Source: an uncultured Flaviramulus sp.
GTDB lineage: Bacteria > Bacteroidota > Bacteroidia > Flavobacteriales > Flavobacteriaceae
Length of the DNA: 64,000 bases
Direction of reading: 5' to 3'
Assembly: GCA_947495125.1 (NCBI GenBank)
Contig: CANLXL010000002.1
Location: 372,001 to 436,000, forward strand
The translations under genes and the position numbers were made by a program. Below the pieces are notes generated by a model. That model saw only the letters and a program-made list of their open reading frames with translations, searched no databases and had not been told where the DNA came from. Positions 18,984 through 28,030 of the stretch are shown here, one piece after another (within the stretch, counting starts at the first letter, position 1; each line of letters opens with the position of its first letter).

Positions 18984-19637
18984 ATGATAGACCTAAAACT
19001 CTTAGAACATTTAGAAACCTATCTTTCTGAACGTAGAAAGCAACGTTTTGATACCGTTTTATCTCAGCGAACTATGCATTTTACTGTGGCTACAGAAGAT
19101 GTTTATCAGTTGCATAATACGAGTGCTGTTATTCGCAGCTGCGATGTGTTTGGTATACAGGAAGTTAATATTGTTGAAGAACGAAATTCAAAACGTATTG
19201 ACAGGGAAATAGCGATGGGTGCTCAAAAATGGGTAGATGTGAATCGGTTTCATTCTGTAAAAACATGCATAAAAGATTTGAGAGAAAGGGGATACCAAAT
19301 AGTGGCGACCACCCCTCATAGAGATGATACCTTGCTCGATGCGTTTGACGTTTCAAAAAAATCGTGTTTTTTCTTTGGTAGAGAGACCGAAGGGTTATCT
19401 CAGGAGGTTATAGATGAGGCCCATTGTTTTTTAAAAATTCCTATGGTTGGTTTTACCGAAAGTTTAAATATATCGGTATCGGCAGCTATTATTTTACAGC
19501 ACGTTACTTCTAAGCTTCGGGAAGCGGATATTAGTTGGCAACTAACAGGGGCAGAAAAAGTTGCAAAACGATTTGAATGGGTAAAAAAGACGATTAAAAA
19601 CCACGATATGATTGTTGAACGTTTTTATAATTCGTAA
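18984..19637 (+). CDS. trmH: TrmH-family RNA 2'-O-methyltransferase
   Basis: This SPOUT-fold methyltransferase of 217 residues probably makes Gm18 in tRNA using S-adenosylmethionine. The start is supported by the N-terminal helix MIDLKLLEHLETYLSERRK, which matches the TrmH type. The three SPOUT motifs are visible: NTSAVIRSCDVFGIQEVNIV (about 43-62) with the catalytic Arg, FFFGRETEGLS (about 129-139), and the knot segment IPMVGFTESLNISVSAAIIL (about 151-170). It is followed after 38 bases by a VOC gene on the same strand. TrmH assignment over other SpoU-family methyltransferases rests on length and the N-terminal helix. Confidence 0.92.
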   Translation: MIDLKLLEHLETYLSERRKQRFDTVLSQRTMHFTVATEDVYQLHNTSAVIRSCDVFGIQEVNIVEERNSKRIDREIAMGAQKWVDVNRFHSVKTCIKDLRERGYQIVATTPHRDDTLLDAFDVSKKSCFFFGRETEGLSQEVIDEAHCFLKIPMVGFTESLNISVSAAIILQHVTSKLREADISWQLTGAEKVAKRFEWVKKTIKNHDMIVERFYNS

Positions 19638-19675
19638 TAATTTGTGTAACTTTAAACGTCTTAATAAAAACAAAA

Positions 19676-20059
19676 ATGATTATGGAACAGAACATGGTAG
19701 GCTGGTTTGAAATTCCGGTTTCCGACATGGATAGAGCAAAATTATTTTACGATACGGTTTTTGATATCGAAGTGCAAGTTCAGGATTTTGGAGGGACATT
19801 AATGGCCTGGTTTCCCTTTGCTGAAGGTAAAGAAGGCGCCTCGGGGTCTTTGATTAAAAATGAGGCCTATTCACCAAGTGAAAATAAAGGTGTTTTGGTT
19901 TATTTCGCTTCTAATGATGTAAATAACGAAATGAACAGGGTGGAAGCGGCCGGAGGGAAAATTGTTCAACAAAAAACACAAATATCTCCGGATATAGGTT
20001 ATATGGCTATTTTTATAGATAGTGAAGGGAACAGGGTTGCATTACACTCCAGGGCTTAG
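19676..20059 (+). CDS. VOC (glyoxalase/bleomycin resistance) superfamily protein
   Basis: This small cytoplasmic protein of 127 residues has two beta-alpha-beta-beta-beta units of the VOC fold. MVGWFEIPVSDMDRAKLFYDTVF (about 7-29) is the classic N-terminal strand and helix, and GYMAIFIDSEGNRVALH (about 108-124) is the last unit. The candidate metal ligands are few, so it may be metal-free. VOC proteins of this size are often annotated only as glyoxalase-like, and no specific substrate can be given. TAACTTTA at 19647-19654 is one mismatch from TAnnTTTG and could give it its own promoter 22 bases ahead of the start. Its stop is only 3 bases from the end of the convergent gene. Confidence 0.85.
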   Translation: MIMEQNMVGWFEIPVSDMDRAKLFYDTVFDIEVQVQDFGGTLMAWFPFAEGKEGASGSLIKNEAYSPSENKGVLVYFASNDVNNEMNRVEAAGGKIVQQKTQISPDIGYMAIFIDSEGNRVALHSRA

Positions 20060-20062
20060 AAA

Positions 20063-20803
20063 TTATTCTTTAGATTCAGAAATCATAGCCAGGAATCCTT
20101 TGCTACAGGTGTTTAGTTGGTCTAAAAGTAAAAATCTGTTTTCTTTTAAAAGGAGGTTGCGATTAATGTTTTGTGCATCGCAATAATCAAAAAACAAAGG
20201 TTTATAAACTTCTGGTATTTTTAATTCATTAGTTAGTAGTTTATGTGTAAAAAATGAATCATTAGAAAACAGAGAGTCTAATTCATTATATTTTGCAGTA
20301 ATAATAGGCGTACTTTTCACCTTTTTACTTTTAAAAAGTTTGCCAATAAGTCCGGCTATTTTAATAAAATCTATACCTCCGCTAGGTGCAGGTTCGTATA
20401 AATGAGGGTTTGTTTTTCTGTCATTTTGTATTTGAGTTTTGAAATTTTTGTTGTGTAACTCTGCAACAAACTCTTTTTCTTTTGGATTATTTGTTATAAC
20501 GACCTCCTCGAGATCATTCACAGTTTTCTTTAGTTCAATAACGAGAACATCAGTAAAGTGAGCTTTTTTAAGTTCTAGGGTTTGTTGTTTATGAAAAAGT
20601 GAATAAAATATAATCGTGTCGTTTACCGAGGCCTCTATATTAAAATAACCATCATCATCAGTATGGGTAATAATACTTCTGCTTGTATTAAAAATAGTTG
20701 CTCCTTTTACTGTGGTTTCCTGGTCGTAAATTTTTCCTTTCAATTGTTGAGAAAGCACCGAAAGAGGGCATAAAAAAAATATAAAGATCTTAAATTTAAG
20801 CAT
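20063..20803 (-). CDS. secreted carboxypeptidase-D-like regulatory domain protein
   Basis: An envelope protein of 246 residues. The start is set at 20803 because MLKFKIFIFFLCPLSVLSQQ is a clean signal peptide; a longer frame to 20848 would put 15 polar residues in front of it. Residues about 20-100 form a CarboxypepD_reg-like beta-sandwich (LKGKIYDQETTVKGATIFNT, then TDDDGYFNIEA). The C-terminal half is helical and charged, ending near DYCDAQNINRNLLLKENRFLLLDQL. It shares this plan with the next gene upstream (20979-21755), so the two look like diverged paralogs. Such proteins are common in Flavobacteriaceae and their role is not established. Confidence 0.75.
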   Translation of the reverse strand: MLKFKIFIFFLCPLSVLSQQLKGKIYDQETTVKGATIFNTSRSIITHTDDDGYFNIEASVNDTIIFYSLFHKQQTLELKKAHFTDVLVIELKKTVNDLEEVVITNNPKEKEFVAELHNKNFKTQIQNDRKTNPHLYEPAPSGGIDFIKIAGLIGKLFKSKKVKSTPIITAKYNELDSLFSNDSFFTHKLLTNELKIPEVYKPLFFDYCDAQNINRNLLLKENRFLLLDQLNTCSKGFLAMISESKE

Positions 20804-20928
20804 GTTGGTTGATCTTTTGATGTCTTCCAAATTAACGTAATGCCTCAAATAAAAACACGCTATTTATGATACTTTAACAAGCATATTAATTAAAAATTAA
20901 CAAACGAATAGAGCGTTTTGGGAATAAA

Positions 20929-20956
20929 AAAGAGAGACATGATCGGGTCTCTCTTT
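20929..20956 (-). terminator. rho-independent terminator for the gene at 20979
   Basis: AAAGAGAGAC at 20929-20938 pairs perfectly with GTCTCTCTTT at 20947-20956 around an 8-base loop. On the minus strand the stem is followed by a T run (TTTTTTATTCC overall). It sits 23 bases past the end of the minus-strand gene at 20979, so that gene and the paralog downstream are probably separate transcripts. Confidence 0.75.
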
Positions 20957-20978
20957 AAAACTTATATGATTTAAAGTA

Positions 20979-21755
20979 TTATAAGCGTTTACTTCGACCG
21001 CGGCTTAACAACTTGTATTCCTCGTAGCATTCACTAATAGCATCCAACATTTGCAAATCGTTAGCGGTTTGGATAAACCCTTTAGAATAGTTACACTGAC
21101 TTACAATTTCATCCAAGTCTACACGATCTACCTGTAACAATACAGTTAGCATTTCTCTGTCAAACCTAGAAGCCAACAAGTTTCTAATTTCATCATCTTG
21201 CTTCATTTTTCTAAGTTTACGCAGCTCATTTGGTTTTTTACCAAACATGCGATATAAGAAATCTGCAGGATTAAAAATAGAACCTAATATTTTGGTCACG
21301 GCAGTAGGTTTTCCGGCTTCGTAACCAGTGCCTGGCAACCCGGAAATACTGTAACGATAATTTTGGTTATTTAGAGGGACTTGTTTAATGTCTACTTCTA
21401 AGTACCCTGTGAGCCTTAATTGATTCACCACGACCGGCTCTAATGCCAATGCAAGTTCGGTTAGCTCTATTTTAGAGCTTCCGAATTTTAACCAGTCGTT
21501 GGTTACTCTAACTTTAATAGATTTAAAACCTAAATACGAAAAGTGAAGGGTGTCATTCGCTTTCGCGGAAATTTCAAACGCCCCTTTATTGTCTGTCGTT
21601 GTACCAACAACTTGATTAAGGTTAACGATATTAACACTTTCAAGTGTAGCATCATTAGCTCCATTAACTACAACTCCAATTACTTTATCGGCATCCTGAG
21701 CGATACAAAATGCAGACATTAGTATAAAAGTAAAAAGTAGTACGTAGTTTTTCAT
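20979..21755 (-). CDS. secreted carboxypeptidase-D-like regulatory domain protein
   Basis: An envelope protein of 258 residues with a signal peptide (about 1-19, ending FCIAQ). A CarboxypepD_reg-like domain follows (about 23-105: VIGVVVNGANDATLESVNIV, then TTTDNKGAFEISAKANDTLHFSYLGF in two parts). The middle contains a PVVVNQ-type strand. The C-terminal half is helical (ILGSIFNPADFLYRMFGKKPNE, then a basic segment RKLRKMKQ), ending in a basic RGRSKRL tail. The plan matches the gene at 20063. It lies upstream of a terminator and downstream of a TAnnTTTG box, so it is probably transcribed alone. The function is unknown; a cell-envelope role is likely. Confidence 0.78.
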   Translation of the reverse strand: MKNYVLLFTFILMSAFCIAQDADKVIGVVVNGANDATLESVNIVNLNQVVGTTTDNKGAFEISAKANDTLHFSYLGFKSIKVRVTNDWLKFGSSKIELTELALALEPVVVNQLRLTGYLEVDIKQVPLNNQNYRYSISGLPGTGYEAGKPTAVTKILGSIFNPADFLYRMFGKKPNELRKLRKMKQDDEIRNLLASRFDREMLTVLLQVDRVDLDEIVSQCNYSKGFIQTANDLQMLDAISECYEEYKLLSRGRSKRL

Positions 21756-21803
21756 ATAAAATCAATTATATTTTAATTGGTATAAAAGTACTAAACAAAA
21801 CGG

Positions 21804-21811
21804 CAAAATTA
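21804..21811 (-). promoter_or_regulatory. TAnnTTTG box for the gene at 20979-21755
   Basis: On the minus strand this reads TAATTTTG, an exact -7 match, 49 bases upstream of the start codon at 21755. The -33 position has no clear TTTG. Confidence 0.4.
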
Positions 21812-21868
21812 GCTGTGATGTTATAATTTGACTTAAAATTAACAAAAAAGTTTAACTAAACCTATTTG

Positions 21869-23704
21869 TTAACGTCTGGAACGTCTTGGTCTTGAAAACC
21901 CAGAACTGTTAGATTTGGAATCAGAACGTCTAGATCTGTCTGAGCTAGATTTAAAATCACCAGAACGTCTTGGTTTAGATGATGCATCACCACTACCACG
22001 TCTGTCACTTCTATTTCCAGAATCGTTTCCACCTCTTCTTCTGTCACTTCTGTTTCCAGAGCCACCACGTCTGTCGTCACGTCTTCCGCCACCACCACGG
22101 TTTTCAGAAACTTCAACATTTACAAAACGACCTTCGTGTTTAAAGTCGGTAAAGAAAGCCAATACTTTCTCTTTGGATTCATTCTCAGTATTAAAAAAAG
22201 AGAAACTATCTTTTACTTCGACTTTAAAAACATCATCTCTTCCCAGCTCTAAAACCTCTTTTAAGAAATCTTTAAGTTTCATCCAGTCGTAACCATCTTT
22301 TCGACCAACATTTATAAAATAGCGTGTGGAGTTAGAACTTCCTTTATAGTCTCGGCCACTTTCTCTATCGCTACTACTTTCAGAAACATTAAGATTTTTT
22401 GATTTTTGGTAATAATTATAAAAGCGTGTAAACTCTACCGAGAAGAACTTTTTAATCAATTCATCTTTATCGGTATCTTCAAACAGCGTATTAATATTTG
22501 CTAAATGCTTGTCAATTTCATGATTAATTTCTGTATTATGAATTTTATTGGCAAGAGACATGAGTTGTACTTCACAAATTTCTGACCCATCAGGAATATC
22601 TTTTTTCTCAAATTGTTTTTTAATAATGCGTTCAATACTTTTTATTTTACGTACTTCACTTTTGGAAACAATAACCATAGAAACTCCTGTTTTTCCGGCA
22701 CGTCCTGTTCGTCCGGAACGGTGCGTATAGGTTTCTATTTCGTCGGGCAACTGGTAATTTATAACATGTGTTATATCGTCGACATCAATACCACGAGCAG
22801 CCACATCGGTAGCAACTAATGTTTGTATTTGTTTGTTTCTAAACGATTTCATAACTAAATCTCGTTGATTCTGGCTTAAATCTCCATGCAAAGCTCCGGC
22901 GCTATAGCCGTCTTCAATAAGTTGTTCGGCCACTTTTTGAGTATCTCGTTTTGTTCTACAAAATACAACCGAAAAAATATCTGGATTAGCATCCGATAAA
23001 CGTTTTAAGGCCTGATATCTATCTCTAGCATTTACTAAATAATATTCATGTGAAACGGTATTTGTGCTTTCATTTTTATTTCCAACGGTTATCTCCTGTG
23101 GGTTATACATGAATTTTTTAGCAATAGTTGCCACCTCTCTTGGCATTGTTGCAGAAAATAACCAGGTATTTTTATCATCTGGCGTGTGCGATAAAATATC
23201 AGTTATATCTTCTTTAAAACCCATGTTTAACATTTCATCGGCTTCATCTAAAACACTGTATTGTATTTTAGAAATATCAACCAAACGCCTGCTAATCATA
23301 TCTTTCATTCGCCCTGGAGTCGCCACAATAATTTGGGCGCCTCGTTTTACTTCTCTAGCTTGGTCTGTAATACTTGATCCACCATAAATGGCCACGACAT
23401 TAAGTCCTTTACAATACTTACCGTATTGTTTCATTTCGTTGGTGATTTGTAAGCAAAGTTCACGTGTTGGTGATAAAATTAAACCTTGTGTCGTTCTGCT
23501 GTTTACATCAATTTTTTCTAGCATCGGAAAGCCAAATGCTGCTGTTTTACCGGTTCCTGTTTGCGCTAATGCTACCAGATCGGTTTCCGATTCTAATAAA
23601 ATTGGGATAGCTTTTTCTTGTACTTCACTTGGTTTTGTAAACCCTAAATCTGTAATGGCGTGTAATAGGTCGTCATTAAGACCTAATTCTTGGAATGTGC
23701 TCAT
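21869..23704 (-). CDS. deaD: DEAD-box ATP-dependent RNA helicase with Arg/Gly/Ser-rich tail
   Basis: This cytoplasmic RNA helicase of 611 residues probably acts in ribosome assembly or mRNA unwinding in the cold. The core motifs are present in order: TGTGKTAAFG (motif I, about 49-58), PTRELC, TPGR, DEAD (VLDEADEML, about 150-158), SAT, then in the second domain ATDVAARGIDVDDI and HRSGRTGRAGKTG (about 329-341). A DbpA-like RNA-binding domain follows (about 475-550, with YFINVGRKDGYDWMKLKDFL). The last 70 residues are low-complexity Arg, Gly, Asp and Ser, like other DeaD/CsdA tails. A TAnnTTTG box about 130 bases upstream implies a long leader, a feature often seen in cold-shock genes. Long antisense frames within this gene are shadows. 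Confidence 0.95.
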   Translation of the reverse strand: MSTFQELGLNDDLLHAITDLGFTKPSEVQEKAIPILLESETDLVALAQTGTGKTAAFGFPMLEKIDVNSRTTQGLILSPTRELCLQITNEMKQYGKYCKGLNVVAIYGGSSITDQAREVKRGAQIIVATPGRMKDMISRRLVDISKIQYSVLDEADEMLNMGFKEDITDILSHTPDDKNTWLFSATMPREVATIAKKFMYNPQEITVGNKNESTNTVSHEYYLVNARDRYQALKRLSDANPDIFSVVFCRTKRDTQKVAEQLIEDGYSAGALHGDLSQNQRDLVMKSFRNKQIQTLVATDVAARGIDVDDITHVINYQLPDEIETYTHRSGRTGRAGKTGVSMVIVSKSEVRKIKSIERIIKKQFEKKDIPDGSEICEVQLMSLANKIHNTEINHEIDKHLANINTLFEDTDKDELIKKFFSVEFTRFYNYYQKSKNLNVSESSSDRESGRDYKGSSNSTRYFINVGRKDGYDWMKLKDFLKEVLELGRDDVFKVEVKDSFSFFNTENESKEKVLAFFTDFKHEGRFVNVEVSENRGGGGRRDDRRGGSGNRSDRRRGGNDSGNRSDRRGSGDASSKPRRSGDFKSSSDRSRRSDSKSNSSGFSRPRRSRR

Positions 23705-24107
23705 TCTTGTTTAATGTATGCGATTATGTTATGCAGTGTTACATAAAGAAGCGCATCGACATACGTAACCTTAAACTTCTAGTAACACACCCTCACCCTG
23801 AGGAATTTAACTCACTTTCTGAGTATCAGTCGGCAAAGATACACTATTATTTGATTTGTCGTTCTTACAGAGGTAGGAATCTTATGAATTGAAGTTTTTA
23901 AGTTTTAGTTATTTGAATGATTTTATATGCGTTATAAAATTTCGGATGCTAACCTATTGACCATCTAAGGTTTTTCGTTAAGATTTTATAAAAAGATGTT
24001 GTTACAGGTAAAGCACTTATTGTAGCTACAAACCGTTTATTACTTCGCTCTGCTGTATAAAGCCTAAAACCTCTTGTTTTGTGTCGAATAATAATATATC
24101 TGTAATT
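23705..24107. other. 403-base divergent non-coding region
   Basis: This region separates the helicase (minus) from the outer-membrane protein (plus). It contains the helicase promoter box at 23834-23841 and a leader of about 130 bases. Nothing recognisable was found between 23900 and 24107; no exact TAnnTTTG is seen ahead of the gene at 24108. Confidence 0.4.
23834..23841 (-). promoter_or_regulatory. TAnnTTTG box for the DEAD-box helicase
   Basis: Read on the minus strand the bases are TATCTTTG, an exact -7 element, 130 bases upstream of the helicase start. A -33 element is not evident. Confidence 0.5.
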
Positions 24108-24710
24108 ATGAAAAAAACAATATTCTTTTTTTTATGCCTATTTTCTTTTTATGCGTTTGCTCAGGATAAACCGGATAAGGATGAATCAAATAGTAATACT
24201 CCAAAAAGGTTTTTAATTAAGTTGGGTGTAAACAGTGTTGATAGTACCGGGGAGTCAAATCCGTTTGATTTTTTAACGTCTTTTAACGAATTAGCATTTA
24301 GTTCGCCTTTAAAAATTGGTGCAGCATATAGATTTAATGAGTTATTTTCTATTGGACTGGATGGGAGTGTAAATAAATGGAAAGCGCCTAATGCTGTAAT
24401 TGATTCGAAAAAATTAACAGAGGATCAAAACTATTTAGCTTTAGATGTGAAACTGAATCTTTATATCGATGAGGCTTTTAATTGGTTTGCAAAGGCAGAT
24501 TGGTTAGAACTCTATTTAGATGGAGGTTTGGGGTATTTTAAAGTCAATGGAGGGAATTTAACCGGAAATTTTGGAGTAGGAACTAATATTTGGGTTTCTA
24601 AAAAAATAGGATTGAATTTTGATGCCATTGGAAAATGGGTTATGGATTCTAATGCCGCAATGTATAATACTAATCATTTTCAATTTTCAGCTGGTGTTGT
24701 TTTTAGATAG
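24108..24710 (+). CDS. outer-membrane beta-barrel protein
   Basis: A small outer-membrane protein of 200 residues. The start at 24108 (MKKTIFFFLCLFSFYAFAQ) gives a clean signal peptide; a frame from a GTG at 24081 would add nine polar residues. The mature protein alternates polar and hydrophobic residues in about eight predicted strands, for example AAYRFNELFSIGLDGSVNKW and LELYLDGGLGYFKVNGG, and ends in a Phe-Arg strand (HFQFSAGVVFR). This matches the OmpA-N/OprF-type eight-stranded barrel, but no peptidoglycan-binding OmpA C-terminal domain follows. It precedes the exopolysaccharide locus by 95 bases; a role in export is not shown. Confidence 0.75.
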   Translation: MKKTIFFFLCLFSFYAFAQDKPDKDESNSNTPKRFLIKLGVNSVDSTGESNPFDFLTSFNELAFSSPLKIGAAYRFNELFSIGLDGSVNKWKAPNAVIDSKKLTEDQNYLALDVKLNLYIDEAFNWFAKADWLELYLDGGLGYFKVNGGNLTGNFGVGTNIWVSKKIGLNFDAIGKWVMDSNAAMYNTNHFQFSAGVVFR

Positions 24711-24805
24711 ACCAATCTAGTCTGTTGAAAAACAAACAAAAATTAAATAAACTGGGGACTGCCTGATAATGGTCGTTGGCTTAAAACATGATCGTATAAT
24801 AATAA

Positions 24806-25924
24806 ATGCTTTTGCTATCAAATATGTTTAGATTAATTTGTTTCGTTTTTCCTTTTTTATTCTCAATGATTATATCGTTTTGGTTATTCCCTCCGATCAT
24901 TCGTTTGTCAAGACGGTTAAGGTTATTTGACACCCCTAATAAGCGAAAATCGCATAACGACGTTGTTCCTTTTTTAGGGGGAGTGAGTATTTTTTTAACC
25001 ATACTTTGTGTGGTTTTAATACTTGGAATAGTACTATATCCGATTAACAGTTCTTTTTTTGACTTTAAGCTAGCTTTTGGCTTATTTATAGCTTTGTTTA
25101 CTTTAATAATATTAGGTTTAAAAGATGATTTAGCCGGCACCAAGCCTATAGAGAAGTTTATATTTCAAATATTGGCAGTCTCTTTTTTAATATTGGTAGG
25201 CGATGTTCATATTTTAAGTTTGAATGGTCTTTTTGGAATTTATTATTTAAGTCAATGGACGAGCTTCTTATTGTCTTTATTTGTGTTCGTATTATTGATT
25301 AATTCGTTTAATTTAATCGATGGCATTGATGGGCTTTCTGCATCAATTAGTATTATTGGTAATCTCTTTATGGGGGCTTTTTTTGCTAATAATGCTTCTT
25401 TTTTTAACGCAATTATTATGTTCAGTTTTGCCGGTGCTACATTATCCTTTCTGTTTTTTAATTTTAGTCGTAACCGTAAGGAAAAAGTGTTTTTGGGTGA
25501 TAATGGGGCTTTGTGTTTAGGCTTAATCAGTGCTTATGGAATTATTCTTTCTATTAATCAAAGCGTTCAAATAGAGGCAGTGGATGCGGACAAACTCTAT
25601 AAAAATTTTCAAATCATGATTATGGCCTTAGTGAGCTATCCTTTACTTGATACGTTAAGAGTTTTTGTGGTTAGATTACTTAAAGGTATTAGCCCTTTTG
25701 GAGCAGATAATAATCATATGCATCACCATTTACTTAAGCTGCATTTGTCACATAAGGCCAGTACCTTAATCATAGTTTTTTATACGGTTTTACTTTTTTT
25801 GGTTGCTTTCCAGTTAAGGTCCTTAAATATGAATGATCATTTTGCTATTATTTTAACAATTTCCATGTTGATATATTTTATTCCGCTTGTTTCACGATTT
25901 TATGAAAAATATAAACGTGAATAG
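24806..25924 (+). CDS. undecaprenyl-phosphate sugar-1-phosphate transferase (WecA/MraY family)
   Basis: This integral membrane enzyme of 372 residues starts repeat-unit synthesis by moving an N-acetylhexosamine-1-phosphate from a UDP-sugar to undecaprenyl phosphate. About ten membrane segments are visible. Family motifs: [15 protein letters not shown] (about 108-122), [15 protein letters not shown] (about 167-181), [11 protein letters not shown] (about 229-239), and the cytosolic His block [15 protein letters not shown] (about 303-317). It is the first gene of the exopolysaccharide locus and overlaps the following dehydrogenase gene by about 23 bases. A start at 24824 (MFRLICF) is also possible. 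Whether the first sugar is GlcNAc or another HexNAc is unknown. Confidence 0.93.
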   Translation: MLLLSNMFRLICFVFPFLFSMIISFWLFPPIIRLSRRLRLFDTPNKRKSHNDVVPFLGGVSIFLTILCVVLILGIVLYPINSSFFDFKLAFGLFIALFTLIILGLKDDLAGTKPIEKFIFQILAVSFLILVGDVHILSLNGLFGIYYLSQWTSFLLSLFVFVLLINSFNLIDGIDGLSASISIIGNLFMGAFFANNASFFNAIIMFSFAGATLSFLFFNFSRNRKEKVFLGDNGALCLGLISAYGIILSINQSVQIEAVDADKLYKNFQIMIMALVSYPLLDTLRVFVVRLLKGISPFGADNNHMHHHLLKLHLSHKASTLIIVFYTVLLFLVAFQLRSLNMNDHFAIILTISMLIYFIPLVSRFYEKYKRE

Positions 25925-27209
25925 TACTCTCAACAGAATTGCTATTATTGGTTTGGGATATGTTGGATTGCCCTTGGCACGTTTATTCGCTAGTAAATAT
26001 CCAACGGTTGGGTTTGATATAAATAGAGCCAGAGTTTCCGAATTAAATAATGGTATAGATAACACACTGGAGATTTCTGAAAACCTTCTAAAATCTGTAC
26101 TGGTTTCAGAAATCCCACATAGTAGAGGGTTGTTTTGCTCAGACAATATAGACGCGATAAAAGACTGCAATGTCTTTATTGTTACAGTTCCAACCCCAAT
26201 TGACAAAAATAATAGACCAGATTTAACACCATTAATCGGGGCTAGCGAGACTTTAGCAAAAGTATTAAAAAAGGGAGATATAGTCATTTATGAGTCTACA
26301 GTTTACCCTGGTGCAACTGAAGACGTTTGTATTCCGGTTCTTGAAAATAAATCGGGTTTAGTATTTAATATAGATTTTTTCGTAGGCTATTCTCCAGAAC
26401 GTATTAACCCCGGAGATAAAGCACATACCGTTGAGAAAATATTGAAAATCACATCAGGATCTACGTCCGAGATAGGGCTCAAAATAGATGCACTTTATAA
26501 ATCTGTTATTACAGCAGGAACGCATTTGGCTCCTACAATAAAGGTTGCTGAAGCCGCTAAGGTGATTGAAAATTCGCAGCGCGATATCAATATAGCCTTT
26601 GTAAACGAGCTGGCAAAAATATTTAATTTGTTGGATATAAATACACAAGATGTTTTAGAAGCAGCAGGAACTAAATGGAATTTTTTGCCCTTTAAACCTG
26701 GTTTGGTTGGTGGGCATTGTATTGGTGTGGATCCTTATTATTTAGCCCAAAAAGCACAAGAAGTAGGATATCATCCGGAAATAATTTTAGCTGGAAGACG
26801 CATTAATGATAGTATGGGGCAATACATAGCATCGCAGGTTGTGAAACTATTAATCCAAAAGAATTTTAAAGTAAAAGGGACCAAGCTCTTACTTCTAGGC
26901 ATCACATTTAAAGAAAACTGCCCCGATATTAGAAATACAAGAGTCATTGATATTGTAAGAGCTTTAGAACAATATGGTTCTCATATTACAATATATGATC
27001 CTTGGGCAAATCCTGAAGAAGTAGGGCATCAATATGGACTAATATCCAGTGGAATCCCAGAAGAAAAGTTTGACGGCGTTATTTTGGCCGTCGCTCATAA
27101 AGAATTTTTAAATCTGAACCTTAAATCTTTGCTAATAAAAGATGGAATTGTTTATGATGTTAAAGGTGTATTGAATAATGCTGTATATGGTGTATATGGG
27201 AGGTTGTGA
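25902..27209 (+). CDS. nucleotide-sugar 6-dehydrogenase (UDP-HexNAc dehydrogenase, TviB/WbpA type)
   Basis: This cytoplasmic enzyme of 435 residues oxidises a UDP-sugar at C6 to a uronic acid in two NAD-dependent steps. The N-terminal Rossmann motif reads [14 protein letters not shown]. The middle contains VPTPID and [11 protein letters not shown]. The catalytic Cys is in [12 protein letters not shown], and the C-terminal NAD domain carries [30 protein letters not shown] and [12 protein letters not shown] fit the UDP-GlcNAc/GalNAc dehydrogenases better than UDP-glucose dehydrogenase. The start at 25902 is the first ATG; a TTG at 25887 is less likely. It overlaps the upstream initiator gene. 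The exact sugar is inferred only to the level of a HexNAc uronic acid. Confidence 0.92.
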   Translation: MKNINVNSTLNRIAIIGLGYVGLPLARLFASKYPTVGFDINRARVSELNNGIDNTLEISENLLKSVLVSEIPHSRGLFCSDNIDAIKDCNVFIVTVPTPIDKNNRPDLTPLIGASETLAKVLKKGDIVIYESTVYPGATEDVCIPVLENKSGLVFNIDFFVGYSPERINPGDKAHTVEKILKITSGSTSEIGLKIDALYKSVITAGTHLAPTIKVAEAAKVIENSQRDINIAFVNELAKIFNLLDINTQDVLEAAGTKWNFLPFKPGLVGGHCIGVDPYYLAQKAQEVGYHPEIILAGRRINDSMGQYIASQVVKLLIQKNFKVKGTKLLLLGITFKENCPDIRNTRVIDIVRALEQYGSHITIYDPWANPEEVGHQYGLISSGIPEEKFDGVILAVAHKEFLNLNLKSLLIKDGIVYDVKGVLNNAVYGVYGRL

Positions 27210-27227
27210 TTTTCTTTATAGAGGAGA

Positions 27228-27434
27228 GTGAATAATGATTTATATGAGAATAAAGAAAAAACTATTTTAGTTACAGGAACAGTTGGGTTTATTGGTTACC
27301 ATTTATGTGAAAAGTTCTTGCAATTGGGGCATAGTAGATAGGGCATTAATTTAAATTATGTGCGTTTAAAAGAGTCAATTAAGTTGTTTTCAGGAAATAG
27401 AAAAGTTAAGATGAATTCAAAATTATATCATTAG
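27228..27434 (+). pseudogene. remnant of a nucleotide-sugar epimerase (SDR, UDP-sugar 4-epimerase type)
   Basis: One frame from GTG at 27228 encodes KEKTILVTGTVGFIGYHLC, then EKFLQLGHSR, the NAD-binding N terminus of extended-SDR epimerases. It is broken by an in-frame TAG at 27339-27341. After the stop, the same frame continues as INLNYVRLKESIK, which resembles the family's DNLNDYYD-x-x-LK-x-x-RL segment, and ends at TAG 27432-27434. A full gene needs about 320-340 codons, so only the first fifth survives. It lies directly after the nucleotide-sugar dehydrogenase, the usual place for a 4-epimerase such as WbpP. The product of the dehydrogenase is therefore no longer epimerised by a local gene. 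Function now: none expected. Confidence 0.75.
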
Positions 27435-27493
27435 TAAAGGGTGCTAAAATTAAAAACATTTATTGGCGTAGTATCAAAATATTTTAATAGTAC

Positions 27494-28021
27494 ATGAAAT
27501 TAGAAAATAAATTTTGGGGCATAATTTATTATTTTTTTGCACGGTTTTTACCTAGCTCTACTATGTTTTATTCTCTGGGGTCACATAAGATACGTAATTA
27601 TGTAGCCAGTAAAATGTTTAAAACTTGTGGAAAACATGTAAATATTGCGAGAATGGCATTGATAGGGTCTGGGAATACCATTGAGATAGGAGATTATTCT
27701 GGGATTGGTGAATATTGTAAGGTCAATAATGTCGTTATGGGTAAACATGTCATGATGGGGCCAGGTGTATCAATTTATGCTAGCAATCATAATTTTTCTA
27801 TGATATCTATACCAATGAGGTTACAGGGTAATGCTAAAATTAGAACGCTTAAAATACATGATGATGTTTGGATAGGAGCACAAGTTTTAATATTACCATC
27901 TGTAAAGGAGATTGGCCAGGGTGTAATTATTGGTGCAGGAGCTGTTGTAACAAAAAGCATACCTCCTTTCGCCATTGTTGGAGGAAATCCCGCCAAAATT
28001 CTAAAATATAGAAATCAATAG
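27494..28021 (+). CDS. left-handed beta-helix acyltransferase (WbbJ type)
   Basis: This cytoplasmic acetyltransferase of 175 residues has hexapeptide repeats (IEIGDYSGIGEYCKVNNVVMG and later VWIGAQVLILPSV, VIIGAGAVVT). The candidate catalytic His is in ASNHNF (about residue 97). The closing VGGNPAKILKYR matches many O-antigen O-acetyltransferases. The hydrophobic N-terminal 35 residues may bind the membrane. It lies between the broken epimerase gene and the flippase, 9 bases before the flippase. It probably O-acetylates the repeat unit or a precursor. Confidence 0.88.
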   Translation: MKLENKFWGIIYYFFARFLPSSTMFYSLGSHKIRNYVASKMFKTCGKHVNIARMALIGSGNTIEIGDYSGIGEYCKVNNVVMGKHVMMGPGVSIYASNHNFSMISIPMRLQGNAKIRTLKIHDDVWIGAQVLILPSVKEIGQGVIIGAGAVVTKSIPPFAIVGGNPAKILKYRNQ

Positions 28022-28030
28022 TGTTGTTTT

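Noticed and set aside
21862-22119. An 85-codon minus-strand frame overlapping the helicase tail
   Set aside because: Low-complexity product from the repetitive Arg/Gly/Ser coding region read in a second frame.
21915-23714. Several open frames of 60-125 codons on the plus strand opposite the DEAD-box helicase
   Set aside because: They are antisense shadows of a well-conserved gene, with no start signals and no recognisable protein motifs.
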